Source of the DNA: Cryptosporangium arvum DSM 44712
GTDB taxonomy: Bacteria > Actinomycetota > Actinomycetes > Mycobacteriales > Cryptosporangiaceae
Assembly (NCBI RefSeq): GCF_000585375.1
Contig: NZ_KK073874.1
Location: forward strand, 2,170,001-2,234,000
Length of the DNA: 64,000 nt
Direction of reading: 5' to 3'
In this document: positions 16,262 through 23,745 of the stretch, piece after piece
Position numbering within the stretch: the first letter of the stretch is position 1
Layout: each line of letters starts with the position of its first letter
The notes under the pieces: model-generated
What the model saw: the letters and a program-made list of their open reading frames with translations, nothing else
Databases searched by the model: none
What the model was told of the DNA's origin: nothing
Translations under genes and position numbers: made by a program

Positions 16262-17593
16262 CTAGGAGTTGCTCGCGTTGCTGGCCGCCGTCTGGCTGCT
16301 GAGCCAGCTGGACTGGCTGGACACCTTCGCCAGGGCGCTCTCCATCGCGGAGAACTGGCGTTGCAGCGCGGTACGGCGATCGGCCAGCTTGGTGTCCCAG
16401 TCGAGGATCTCCTTGTTCAGCCGGGAGATCATCGTCGTGCCGCTCTTGATCTTCTGGGTGAGCGTGCCGTTGATCGTGTCGGTGGCGGTCTCGCCGACCT
16501 TCTGCAGGCCACCGGCCAGCCCGTCGGTGACGGCCTTCTGCACCTTGGCCGGATCCTCGGCGTAGGCCTTGAGGAAGTCGTCCTTCTTGAACTCGAGCTT
16601 GCCGCCCTGGGTGAGCTGGACGCCCATCTGCTTGAAGCTGCCGAAGCCCGACAGGCCCTGGCTCACCGTGCTGAGGACCTGGCTGGCGAGCTGGCGCACG
16701 GTGTAGTCGCCGGCCAGCGGCCCGGCCGACGACTTGGCGCCGGGGGAGGTCGCGATGCCGGGCGCCGACGACGAACTGATCTGCGCCAGCGCGCTGTTGG
16801 CCGCGTCGACGAGGGCCTGCATCTTGTTCGCGATGCCCTCGGTGTCCTGGTTGACGCCGATCGTCACGTCGGTGGCGAGCTTGCTCGCGGTGATCGTCAC
16901 GCCCGGCATCGCGCCGGTGAACGTGTTGCTGCTGCTGGAGATCTTGAAGCCGCCCTGGTCGGGGTCGCCGACGGTGAGCTCGGCGTCGGCGCCTGCGCTC
17001 ATCACCTTGGCGTCCGAGGTGAGGCCGGTGACCTCGAAGGCGTTGGCCTTGCCGGTCTTCGTCGAGGCCAGCTGGAGCACCGGCCCGGAGTCCGTGGTCA
17101 CGACCGAGGCGCGGACCGACAGGCCGGCCTTGTTGATCGCGTCGGCCACGCCCTGGGGTGTGTTCTCGTCCACGGTGAGGCTGGTGGTCACCGCGTCGCC
17201 GCCGGTGCCGATCGTCAGGTCGAAGGTCCCGTTCGACGTCGCCGGGGTGTCGGTGCCGGCGAAGGCCGAGGTCACCCGGTGCGCGGCGGCCAGCTTCGTG
17301 ACCGAGAACGTCAGGTCGCCGGTCTGCGCGCCGGTGGACGCCGTCGCGACCACGTCGGTGGAGGAGGACGTGGCCTTCGCACCTTTGAACGCGTCGAACT
17401 TCGTCAGTTCCTTCGCCGCGTCCAGCACGGCCTTCATCTTGTTGTTGACGGTCTGATAGGCCGTGTTGTTCGTGGTGTAGTCGGAGACTTTGGTCTTGAG
17501 GTTGGTCTGGGGCGCGGCTTCGGCTGTGATCAGGGCATTGATCAGCGACGTGGTGTCCATGCCGCTGGCCAACCCGCCGAGACTGGTGACCAT
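16262..17593 (-). CDS. fliD: Flagellar filament cap protein FliD
   Basis: FliD caps the filament tip and helps flagellin fold. The 443-residue product begins MVTSLGGLASGMDTTSLINA, the usual FliD N-terminus, has the FliD middle domains and ends with a coiled-coil C-terminus (LNKEILDWDTKLADRRTALQ, FSAMESALAKVSSQSSWLSS). An in-frame codon lies further upstream, but ATG 17593 has GGAGGAA 6-7 nt away and gives the conserved start. A strong hairpin between fliC and fliD (17612-17643) probably lowers fliD expression relative to fliC. Confidence 0.95.
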   Translation of the reverse strand: MVTSLGGLASGMDTTSLINALITAEAAPQTNLKTKVSDYTTNNTAYQTVNNKMKAVLDAAKELTKFDAFKGAKATSSSTDVVATASTGAQTGDLTFSVTKLAAAHRVTSAFAGTDTPATSNGTFDLTIGTGGDAVTTSLTVDENTPQGVADAINKAGLSVRASVVTTDSGPVLQLASTKTGKANAFEVTGLTSDAKVMSAGADAELTVGDPDQGGFKISSSSNTFTGAMPGVTITASKLATDVTIGVNQDTEGIANKMQALVDAANSALAQISSSSAPGIATSPGAKSSAGPLAGDYTVRQLASQVLSTVSQGLSGFGSFKQMGVQLTQGGKLEFKKDDFLKAYAEDPAKVQKAVTDGLAGGLQKVGETATDTINGTLTQKIKSGTTMISRLNKEILDWDTKLADRRTALQRQFSAMESALAKVSSQSSWLSSQTAASNASNS

Positions 17594-17611
17594 GGGGTTC
17601 CTCCAATGGAA

Positions 17612-17643
17612 CAGGGGCGGTGCGCGGATGCGCACCGCCCCTG
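17612..17643 (-). terminator. fliC terminator/attenuator
   Basis: A perfect 14-bp stem (CAGGGGCGGTGCGC / GCGCACCGCCCCTG) with a 4-nt loop lies between the fliC stop and the fliD ribosome site. The run after the stem is only weakly U-rich, so partial termination (attenuation) is more likely than a complete stop. Confidence 0.75.
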
Positions 17644-17660
17644 GCCGTCAGTCAGACGAA

Positions 17661-18530
17661 TCAGCCGAGGAGCTTGAGGACGCCCTGGCCGCTCTGGTTG
17701 GCCTGCGCCAGCATCGACGTACCGGCCTGCTGCAGGATCTGGTTCTTCGAGAACTTGACCATTTCCGAAGCCATGTCGGTGTCGGTGATGCTCGACTTCG
17801 ACGCGCTCAGGTTCTCGATCGCCACGTTGACGTTGTTGATCGTGTGCTCGAAGCGGTTCTGGATGGCACCGATCTGCGAGCGGACCGTGGAGACACCCTT
17901 GATCGCGGTGTCCAGCGCGTCGATCGCCGCGCTGGCGTCCGTGGTCAGGTCGAGGTCCTTCACGCCGAGACCCTCGGCGTTCAGGCCCGTCAGGCCGGCC
18001 TTGCCGAGCGCGCCGTCGGCGCTGCCGGAGGTCAGGTCGATGCTGATCTGCGCGGCGGCGTTGGTGTTCTTCGAGGCCGAGTCGACCTGGAACGCGCCGT
18101 TGTAGCTGCCGTCGAGCAGCGACTGGCTACCGAACTTCGTGCTGGAGACGATGCGGTCGAGTTCCTTGTTCAGCTCCTGGAACTCCGTGTTCGCCGCGGC
18201 CTTGGCGTCCGAGTCCTGCGAACCGGAGTTCGCGGCCTGGACGGACAGGTCACGCATGCGCTGCAGGATCGACGAGGTCTCGCCGAGCGCGCCGTCCGCG
18301 GTCTGGGCGACGTTGACGCCGTCCTGCGCGTTGCGCGCCGCGACCGTGAGGCCACCGATCTGCGACTTCAGACCTTCGCTGACGGAGAGGCCGGCCGCGT
18401 CGTCCGCGGCGCGGTTGATCCGCAGACCGGAGGACAGCTTCTCCATCGAGCCCGACACGGACTTGTCGTTGACCGACAGGTTCCGGTAGGCGTTGGCGGC
18501 CGAAACGTTGGTGTTGATGCGAAGCGACAT
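17661..18530 (-). CDS. fliC: Flagellin FliC
   Basis: This is the major filament subunit, exported and polymerised under the FliD cap. At 289 residues it is a short flagellin: D0/D1 N-terminal region (MSLRINTNVSAANAYRNL, SSGLRINRAADDAAGLSVSE), a small variable centre (about 140-195), and the C-terminal D1/D0 region (RFEHTINNVNVAIENLSAS, SMLAQANQSGQGVLKLLG). The D1 stretch ILQRMRDLSVQAANSG corresponds to the TLR5-recognised segment of other flagellins. ATG 18530 has AGGAGGA upstream. The leader (18531 to about 18588) has CsrA-like sites and the promoter is FliA-like. Confidence 0.97.
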   Translation of the reverse strand: MSLRINTNVSAANAYRNLSVNDKSVSGSMEKLSSGLRINRAADDAAGLSVSEGLKSQIGGLTVAARNAQDGVNVAQTADGALGETSSILQRMRDLSVQAANSGSQDSDAKAAANTEFQELNKELDRIVSSTKFGSQSLLDGSYNGAFQVDSASKNTNAAAQISIDLTSGSADGALGKAGLTGLNAEGLGVKDLDLTTDASAAIDALDTAIKGVSTVRSQIGAIQNRFEHTINNVNVAIENLSASKSSITDTDMASEMVKFSKNQILQQAGTSMLAQANQSGQGVLKLLG

Positions 18531-18531
18531 T

Positions 18532-18579
18532 CTGGTGTTCCTCCTGGACGAATCGTGCTTCTGGCCGGACCTTCCGTGG
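18532..18579 (-). promoter_or_regulatory. csrA site: CsrA-like binding sites in the fliC leader
   Basis: In the mRNA, CCACGGAAGGU (18569-18579) resembles the CsrA consensus ACANGGANGU, and a second GGA pair forms the Shine-Dalgarno sequence (CCAGGAGGAAC, 18537-18547). Two spaced GGA sites, one on the ribosome site, is the layout CsrA uses to block Bacillus hag translation. csrA and fliW are both in this window. Confidence 0.55.
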
Positions 18580-18595
18580 ACCGATCAATGACGAC

Positions 18596-18621
18596 ATCGC
18601 CCGGGGTGCCACTCGTCTGAG
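18596..18621 (-). promoter_or_regulatory. FliA-type promoter of fliC
   Basis: Minus strand CTCA, 16-nt spacer, GGCGAT. The expected transcript starts about 57 nt before the fliC ATG, unlike the near-leaderless flgB, flbD and fliM promoters. The -35 element overlaps a 6-4-6 hairpin-type repeat (CCACTC GTCT GAGTGG on plus, 18609-18624). Confidence 0.6.
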
Positions 18622-18649
18622 TGGTTTCGCGTAAAACTTTCCGGGGAAG

Positions 18650-18670
18650 CGCGTGAGGTAACTTCACGCG
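18650..18670. promoter_or_regulatory. Inverted repeat between fliC and the histidine kinase
   Basis: CGCGTGA and TCACGCG form perfect 7-bp arms around 7 nt, immediately 5' of the kinase reading frame and about 30 nt upstream of the fliC -35. It could be an operator acting on either divergent gene. Function unknown. Confidence 0.4.
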
Positions 18671-18673
18671 TGT

Positions 18674-19855
18674 TTGATGGTAATTCGGGTGCTTGCTGCC
18701 AGTATGGGCGGCATGGATCTCCGGGCGGAGCCCGACTTCGACTCGATCGCACACCTCGCCGCGGAGATCTGCGGCGCGCCGATCGGGCTCGTCACGCTCG
18801 TCGACGGCGAGCAACTGTGGTTCAAGGCCCGCGTCGGGTGCGCGCTCACCCACACCGAGCTCGACTCCTCGTTCTGCCGGTGGGCGCTCGACGTCCCGGA
18901 CCTGCTCGAAGTGCCCGACGCGCTGGCCGATCCGCGGTTCGCCGACAACCCGATGGTCGCCGGCGAACCGTACGTCCGGTTCTACGCGGGCGCGCCGCTG
19001 CGGGTCGGGGACGACCGGGCGCTGGGCACGGTCTGCGTGCTCGACCACCGCCCGCGCCGGCTCACCGAGGCGCAGCAGCGGGCCCTGCGCGCGCTCGCCC
19101 GGCACGCGACCGCCGAGGTGGAGCTGCGCCGGTACGCGCGGGAGGCGTCGGGTGCCGCCGGGCGGGCCCGCGACCTGGAAGCGCTCGAGGAACGGATCCT
19201 CACCACCGTCGGGCACGAGCTGCGTACGCCGCTGTCGTCGATCCGCGGGTATCTGGAGATCCTGCTCGACGACACCGAGCCGCTGGATCCGGCGACCGCG
19301 CGCCAGTTCCTCGGCGTGATGCAGCGCAACTCCGAGCGGCTGCTCCGGCTCGTCGACGACATGCTCACCGCGGCGGAATTCAGCAACGGTGGCATCTCGC
19401 TGCGGCTGGCCGACGTGGACCTGACCGAGCTCGTCGCGTCGGTGGTCGAGCAGAGCCGTCCGCTCACCGACCACTCCGCGGTGCGATTGCTCTGGGAGGC
19501 GCCGGGCACGGTCCGGGTCACGGCGGCCCGGCGGCCGCTGGAGCAGGCGCTACGTCATCTGCTGCTGAACGCGATCCGGTTCACGTCGGCGGGGGAGATC
19601 CGGGTGCGGGTCGAACCGTCGATCCCGGCGGTCCTGGTGAGCGACACCGGAACCGGCATCGCGGCCGAGGACCTGCCCCGGCTGTTCGACCCGTTCTACC
19701 GCTCGGCGGCGGCCGAGGCGGACGCCGTGCAGGGCGCGGGCCTCGGCCTGACCGTCGTCCGGGCGATCGTCGAGGCGCACGGGGGCGCGGTGGCGATCGA
19801 CAGCACGCCGGACGTCGGAACCACCGTGCGGCTGACGCTCAATGCCGTTTCTTGA
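18674..19855 (+). CDS. GAF-domain sensor histidine kinase (soluble, orphan)
   Basis: This is a predicted cytoplasmic two-component kinase. Residues about 20-150 form a GAF sensor domain of the class starting FDSIAHLAAEICGAPIGLVT. A HisKA dimer domain follows with phospho-acceptor His181 (GHELRTPLSSIRGY), then HATPase_c with N box (LRHLLLNAIRFTSAG), G1 (VSDTGTGIA) and G2 (GAGLGLTVV). There are no membrane segments. No response regulator lies next to it, so it is an orphan. The start is uncertain: ATG 18674 and ATG 18713 (MDLRAEPDF) are both in frame and neither has a clear ribosome site. It is divergent from fliC, and its 3' end overlaps the PHP gene by 17 nt. Confidence 0.9.
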   Translation: MMVIRVLAASMGGMDLRAEPDFDSIAHLAAEICGAPIGLVTLVDGEQLWFKARVGCALTHTELDSSFCRWALDVPDLLEVPDALADPRFADNPMVAGEPYVRFYAGAPLRVGDDRALGTVCVLDHRPRRLTEAQQRALRALARHATAEVELRRYAREASGAAGRARDLEALEERILTTVGHELRTPLSSIRGYLEILLDDTEPLDPATARQFLGVMQRNSERLLRLVDDMLTAAEFSNGGISLRLADVDLTELVASVVEQSRPLTDHSAVRLLWEAPGTVRVTAARRPLEQALRHLLLNAIRFTSAGEIRVRVEPSIPAVLVSDTGTGIAAEDLPRLFDPFYRSAAAEADAVQGAGLGLTVVRAIVEAHGGAVAIDSTPDVGTTVRLTLNAVS

Positions 19856-20693
19856 GGACCCAGAAGTCGTAGGGGTGCGCGCCCGGGCCGAAGCCGTGGG
19901 TCTCGACCATCGCGGCGGCCTCGGGTAGGCCGGTGGCGAGCAGGTCGGGGCGGTGGGCGTCGCTGCCGAAGCTCACCGCGGTGCCGCCCTCCTCCCGCCA
20001 CCAGCGGACGATCACCGGGTCGAGCGGGTTGCGCGTGTTCACCTCGAGCGCGCGACCGGTCCCGGCGAGGGCGCGGAGGGCGTACCGGTACTCCTCCTCG
20101 AACGCGTACGGATCGCACGGCCCGGCGGACGCCGGCCAGTAGCGGACGGCGAAGTCGATGTGCGCGAGGACGTGGAAGACGTCCGACCCGGCCGCCAGCT
20201 CGGCCACCTCGGCGAGGTACTGCCGGACGACGGCGTCGGCGGGGAGCGCGTTGAAGGCGTCCCCGGCGTCGTAGTCGAGTTCCGGGGTGTGCCGGATCGT
20301 GTGCACCGAGCCCAGCGCGCGGTCGAAGCGCCCGAGCGTGACCAGGTCGGTCGCGCTCCGGTGGTGCCAGTGCGGTTCGCTCAGTTCGACGCCGGTGAGA
20401 ATGCGCAGGTCGGGAAAGAGGTCGCGGCACCGGGCGACTTCGGCGAGGTAGCCCTCGACGTCCAGCGCCGGGGGAGTGACCACGCCGTCGGCGTCGGTGT
20501 GTTTCGCCAGCCAGTCCGGCAGGTCGTGGTGCGGGTCGACGAGCGTCGTGAGGCCGAAGTCGGCGTGTTCGGTGAACGCGATCGACGGCAGCCCCAGTTC
20601 GACGGCGCGCACACACGTCCGCTCCATGTCCCCGAGCGGGGCGTCCCACGAGAACTGGGTATGCACGTGCCCATCAGGTGGATACGAGGTCAT
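19839..20693 (-). CDS. PHP-domain phosphoesterase (histidinol-phosphatase-like)
   Basis: This is a metal-dependent phosphoesterase of the PHP superfamily, closest in layout to HisK/HisJ-type histidinol phosphatases. The 284-residue protein shows the metal-binding motifs in order: GHVHTQFSWD near the N-terminus, FTEHADFG, GVELSEPH, GSVHTI, LAHIDFA and FGSDAHRP. ATG 20693 (MTSYPPDGHVH) is chosen because the PHP domain begins at once; the frame extends upstream only through the sigma-factor gene. No other histidine genes are nearby, so the substrate is unproven. Confidence 0.85.
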   Translation of the reverse strand: MTSYPPDGHVHTQFSWDAPLGDMERTCVRAVELGLPSIAFTEHADFGLTTLVDPHHDLPDWLAKHTDADGVVTPPALDVEGYLAEVARCRDLFPDLRILTGVELSEPHWHHRSATDLVTLGRFDRALGSVHTIRHTPELDYDAGDAFNALPADAVVRQYLAEVAELAAGSDVFHVLAHIDFAVRYWPASAGPCDPYAFEEEYRYALRALAGTGRALEVNTRNPLDPVIVRWWREEGGTAVSFGSDAHRPDLLATGLPEAAAMVETHGFGPGAHPYDFWVLKKRH

Positions 20694-20706
20694 GCGTCCA
20701 GTCTTG

Positions 20707-21591
20707 TCACCCGGCGGCTCTGGTGGGAGTGCCGAGCGGTGTGGTGTGGGACAACCTGGTGCGCAGGTCGCCGCGGGCGGCGACGTCGGCGTAGTACGCG
20801 GCCCGACGCCGGGCGACGCATCCCTCCGGGCGGTCGGCCCCGGCGACCTGGTCCGGGTCGAGCTGGGAGTTGATGCCGTCGCGGAGCAGGGTGAGTGCTT
20901 CGGCGCGGAGTTGGGAGACGCGTGATTCGGTGACGCCGAGTTCGGTGGCGATGACGGCCATGGGGCGTTCGTCGAGGAAGTAGGACTCGACGACGGTGCG
21001 GAGGCGTTCGGGGAGGGCGGAGATGGCTTGGTGGAGGTAGCCGATTTTTTCGCGGTGGAGGAGGAGTTCTTCGGGGCCTTGGGTGCGGTCGGGGACGAGG
21101 TCTTCGGCGGTGCCGGCGGCGAAGCCTTGGAGGGAGAGGACGACGGCGCGTTGGACGTCGTCGGCGGCGGAGTGGAGTTCGGCGACGGCGACGCCGAGGG
21201 TTTCGGCGAGTTCGGTGTCGGTGGGGGTGCGGCCGAGTTGGGCGGTGAGTTCGGCGGTGGCGGTTTCGATTTTGCGGGCGCGGTGGCGGACGGAGCGGCT
21301 GGCCCAGTCGAGGCCGCGGAGTTCGTCGAGGAGGGCGCCGCGGATGCGGACGGTGGCGAAGGAGCCGAAGGGGGTGCCGCGGGTGGGGTCGAAGGAGCGG
21401 GCGGCGGCGGCGAGTGCGGCGAGGCCGGCGGAGGTGAGGTCGTCGCGGTTGACGTGGGCGGGGACGCGGCCGAGCATTTCGCGGACGAGGTGGCCGACCA
21501 GCGGCAAATGCTCACGCACCAGGTCCTCGTTGTGCCGGTTGGCGTTGGCACCGGTACTCACGGTGCCCACGGTGTCAGCGGTGAGGCGCAC
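20707..21591 (-). CDS. fliA: FliA/WhiG-type sigma factor (sigma-28 family)
   Basis: This is the alternative sigma factor expected to read the CTCA-N16-GCCGAN promoters in this window. With the GTG start at 21591 (AAAGGG about 8 nt upstream) the protein has 294 residues: region 2 (LVREHLPLVGHLVREM, DDLTSAGLAALAAAARSFDP, GTPFGSFATVRIRGALLDEL), region 3, and region 4 (LPERLRTVVESYFLDE, IATELGVTESRVSQLRAEAL). A ~50-residue tail extends past region 4. About 200 codons (roughly 20895-21495) use CTC, GAA, CAA and AAA almost exclusively, unlike the neighbours or this gene's own ends. No flgM is adjacent. An in-frame upstream ATG at 21708 is possible but less likely. Confidence 0.9.
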   Translation of the reverse strand: MRLTADTVGTVSTGANANRHNEDLVREHLPLVGHLVREMLGRVPAHVNRDDLTSAGLAALAAAARSFDPTRGTPFGSFATVRIRGALLDELRGLDWASRSVRHRARKIETATAELTAQLGRTPTDTELAETLGVAVAELHSAADDVQRAVVLSLQGFAAGTAEDLVPDRTQGPEELLLHREKIGYLHQAISALPERLRTVVESYFLDERPMAVIATELGVTESRVSQLRAEALTLLRDGINSQLDPDQVAGADRPEGCVARRRAAYYADVAARGDLRTRLSHTTPLGTPTRAAG

Positions 21592-21733
21592 AGGAACGGC
21601 CCTTTCACGTTCGTCGACGGTCCCCGGGAGACCGGGATCCACCGGACGCTTCGCGCGGCTACTGATGTCACTGCGGAGCGCCCCAGTTGCAGGGTGTAAC
21701 CCTGACAACCATCAAAAACACTAATCCGAACAT

Positions 21734-21751
21734 TTGCAACAAAAGTTGCAA
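21734..21751. promoter_or_regulatory. TTGCAAC-AAAA-GTTGCAA palindrome in an AT-rich island
   Basis: Perfect 7-bp arms around AAAA lie in the 275-bp divergent region between the sigma-factor gene and flgN, in an unusually A/T-rich stretch for this genome. Its location suits an operator for a flagellar master regulator. Confidence 0.5.
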
Positions 21752-21781
21752 GAAGGTTCGCGCCCGGGTGCGACGAAACCT

Positions 21782-21807
21782 CTCAGGCTTTTCGCGGTGC
21801 TGCCGAC
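21782..21807 (+). promoter_or_regulatory. FliA-type promoter of flgN-flgK-flgL
   Basis: CTCA, 16-nt spacer, GCCGAC, about 60 nt upstream of the flgN GTG. The spacer length equals that of the other four flagellar promoters seen here. Confidence 0.6.
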
Positions 21808-21866
21808 GGTCAGAGCAGCAAGGGGTGCCGTTCCGGTGCTCCGCCGGAGCAGAGAAGGGTCGACCC

Positions 21867-22349
21867 GTGGCTTTTGCGGATCTGTCGAACATCCTCTGGC
21901 GCGGACGGGAGATGCTCGAGCTGCTGCTCTTCAAGCTGGAGGAGGAGCAGTTGGTCCTGGCGTCGGCCCGGACCCGCTGGCTCGCTCACGCCACCCGTGA
22001 GGTCGAGCTCGTGCTGGAGCAGATCCGTCAGGTCGAGGTGCTCCGGGCCGCCGAAGTCGAAGTCGTCGCCGCTCTGCTGGGCCTGCCCCCGAACCCGAGC
22101 CTGTCCGCGCTGTCCGAGGCCGCGCCGGACCCCTGGGGAAAGCTGTTCGCCGAGCACCGCAAGGCCTTCCTGACCCTGACCGCCGAGATCACCGCACTCG
22201 CCGACGCCAACCGCGACCTGCTCACGTCCGGCCACCGCGCGGTCCGCGAGACGTTGCTGACGGTCGGCGGCGCGGTCGAGACCTACGGCCCGCGCGGCGG
22301 CACCGTGACCACCGGCGCGCGTCCGCGGCTCGTGGATGAGGCGATGTAG
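21867..22349 (+). CDS. flgN: FlgN-family export chaperone
   Basis: FlgN is a cytoplasmic helical chaperone for the hook-filament junction proteins FlgK and FlgL. The 160-residue protein is helical throughout (LELLLFKLEEEQLVLASART near the N-terminus, VELVLEQIRQVEVLRAAEVE, ANRDLLTSGHRAVRETLLTV), which is the FlgN pattern. The GTG start at 21867 has GAAGGG about 8 nt upstream; the longer in-frame stretch covers the promoter region. It lies 2 nt ahead of flgK, its expected client. Confidence 0.88.
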   Translation: MAFADLSNILWRGREMLELLLFKLEEEQLVLASARTRWLAHATREVELVLEQIRQVEVLRAAEVEVVAALLGLPPNPSLSALSEAAPDPWGKLFAEHRKAFLTLTAEITALADANRDLLTSGHRAVRETLLTVGGAVETYGPRGGTVTTGARPRLVDEAM

Positions 22350-22351
22350 CC

Positions 22352-23734
22352 GTGTCCAGCACGTTTTCCGGTATCTCGACGGCGCTGAGCTCCCTGCGGG
22401 CCCAGCGTCAGGGCCTCGACGTCTCCGGCCAGAACATCGCGAACGTCAACACCGAGGGATACAGCCGGCAGCGCACCGAGATGTCCTCGGTCGAAGGCGT
22501 CTCGAACGTCCCGACGATCTGGGCCAAGCAGGACCCGGTCGGCACCGGGGTGAACGTCGGCGACGTCACCCGCATCCGGGATGAGCTCCTCGAAGCCCGG
22601 GTGCGCACCGAGCACGGCAACAACGCCTACCACAGCGGTCAGAGCCAGATCTACGACAGCGTCCAGGCCGTGTTCAAGGAGCCCAGCGACACCGGGCTGC
22701 AGGAACGCCTCTCCTCGTTCTGGTCGGACTGGCAGGACCTCTCGAACTCGCCGGGTGACGGCGCGGTGCGCACGAAGGTCATGCAGCAGGGCGGCGCGGT
22801 CGCGACCGGGCTCAACCAGGCGCACAGCCAGCTCTCGACGATCTACAGCTCGGCCCACGCGGGGGCGGCGGCGCAGGTCAAGGACATCAACACCGCCGCG
22901 GCCGAGATCGCCAGCCTCAACAAGGGCATCATGCAGGCGAAGGTCGGCGGATTGCCGGCCAACGAACTCGCCGACCGGCGCGACGGGCTGGTGCTCAAGC
23001 TGGCCGACCTGGCCGGCGCCACCGCGACCGTCCGTGACACCGGCGCGGTCGACGTCTCGCTGTTCGGTTCGACGCTCGTCAGCGGCACCGCGGCCCGGGC
23101 GCTCGCGCTCAACGGCTCCGAGACGCTGAGCGAACAGGGCAGCAACCCGCCGTCGCTGACGTTCACCGACAACGGCCAGCCCGCGATCGTGACCTCGGGC
23201 GAGCTCGGTTCGTCGATGGACTCGCTCAACACCGTCCTGCCGAAGTACGCGAAGTCGCTCGACGACGTCGCGGCGAAGCTGGCGGCCACGGTGAACGGGA
23301 TCCACCAGAGCGGGTTCGACCGCAACGGCGACGCCGGCGAACCGTTCTACACCGGCACCGACGCGGAGTCGATCACGATGGCGATCTCCGACCCCGACAA
23401 GGTCGCCGCGTCGGGCTCGGCGAACGGCCGGCTCGACGGCAGCATCGCCGACGCGCTCGGCGACGTCGCCACGTCCGGCACCGGGCCGGACGTCACCTAC
23501 CGCCAGCTGGTCGCCGACCTCGGCGTCACCGCCAAGAGCGCGACGCTGAAAGCGGAGACCCAGTCGACGATCACCGCCGACCTCGACAGCAACCACCAGT
23601 CCACGTCCGGTGTGAGCCTCGATGAGGAGATGTCGAACCTGCTCCAGTACCAGCGGGCCTACGAGGCCGCCGCGAAGCTGATGAGCACGATCGACCAGAC
23701 GCTCAACACCCTGATCAACAACACCGGCCGGTAG
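22352..23734 (+). CDS. flgK: Hook-filament junction protein 1, FlgK
   Basis: FlgK is the first junction protein between hook and filament. The 460-residue product begins MSSTFSGISTALSSLRAQRQ with GQNIANVNTEGYSRQRTEM, has the FlgK helical region (QERLSSFWSDWQDLSNSPGD) and ends with the conserved C-terminal helix (VSLDEEMSNLLQYQRAYEAA, NTLINN). It starts with GTG 2 nt after flgN and is followed 11 nt later by flgL. Its length is typical. Confidence 0.96.
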   Translation: MSSTFSGISTALSSLRAQRQGLDVSGQNIANVNTEGYSRQRTEMSSVEGVSNVPTIWAKQDPVGTGVNVGDVTRIRDELLEARVRTEHGNNAYHSGQSQIYDSVQAVFKEPSDTGLQERLSSFWSDWQDLSNSPGDGAVRTKVMQQGGAVATGLNQAHSQLSTIYSSAHAGAAAQVKDINTAAAEIASLNKGIMQAKVGGLPANELADRRDGLVLKLADLAGATATVRDTGAVDVSLFGSTLVSGTAARALALNGSETLSEQGSNPPSLTFTDNGQPAIVTSGELGSSMDSLNTVLPKYAKSLDDVAAKLAATVNGIHQSGFDRNGDAGEPFYTGTDAESITMAISDPDKVAASGSANGRLDGSIADALGDVATSGTGPDVTYRQLVADLGVTAKSATLKAETQSTITADLDSNHQSTSGVSLDEEMSNLLQYQRAYEAAAKLMSTIDQTLNTLINNTGR

Positions 23735-23745
23735 GGGACAGCGCC

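Noticed and set aside
19839-20693. PHP gene as DNA polymerase III/X PHP domain
   Set aside because: It is a stand-alone 284-residue protein with the histidinol-phosphatase-like motif order and no polymerase domain.
21028-21699. A Gly/Glu-rich open frame opposite the sigma-factor gene
   Set aside because: It is a consequence of the CTC/GAA/GCC codon island in the sigma gene; no ribosome site or recognisable sequence.
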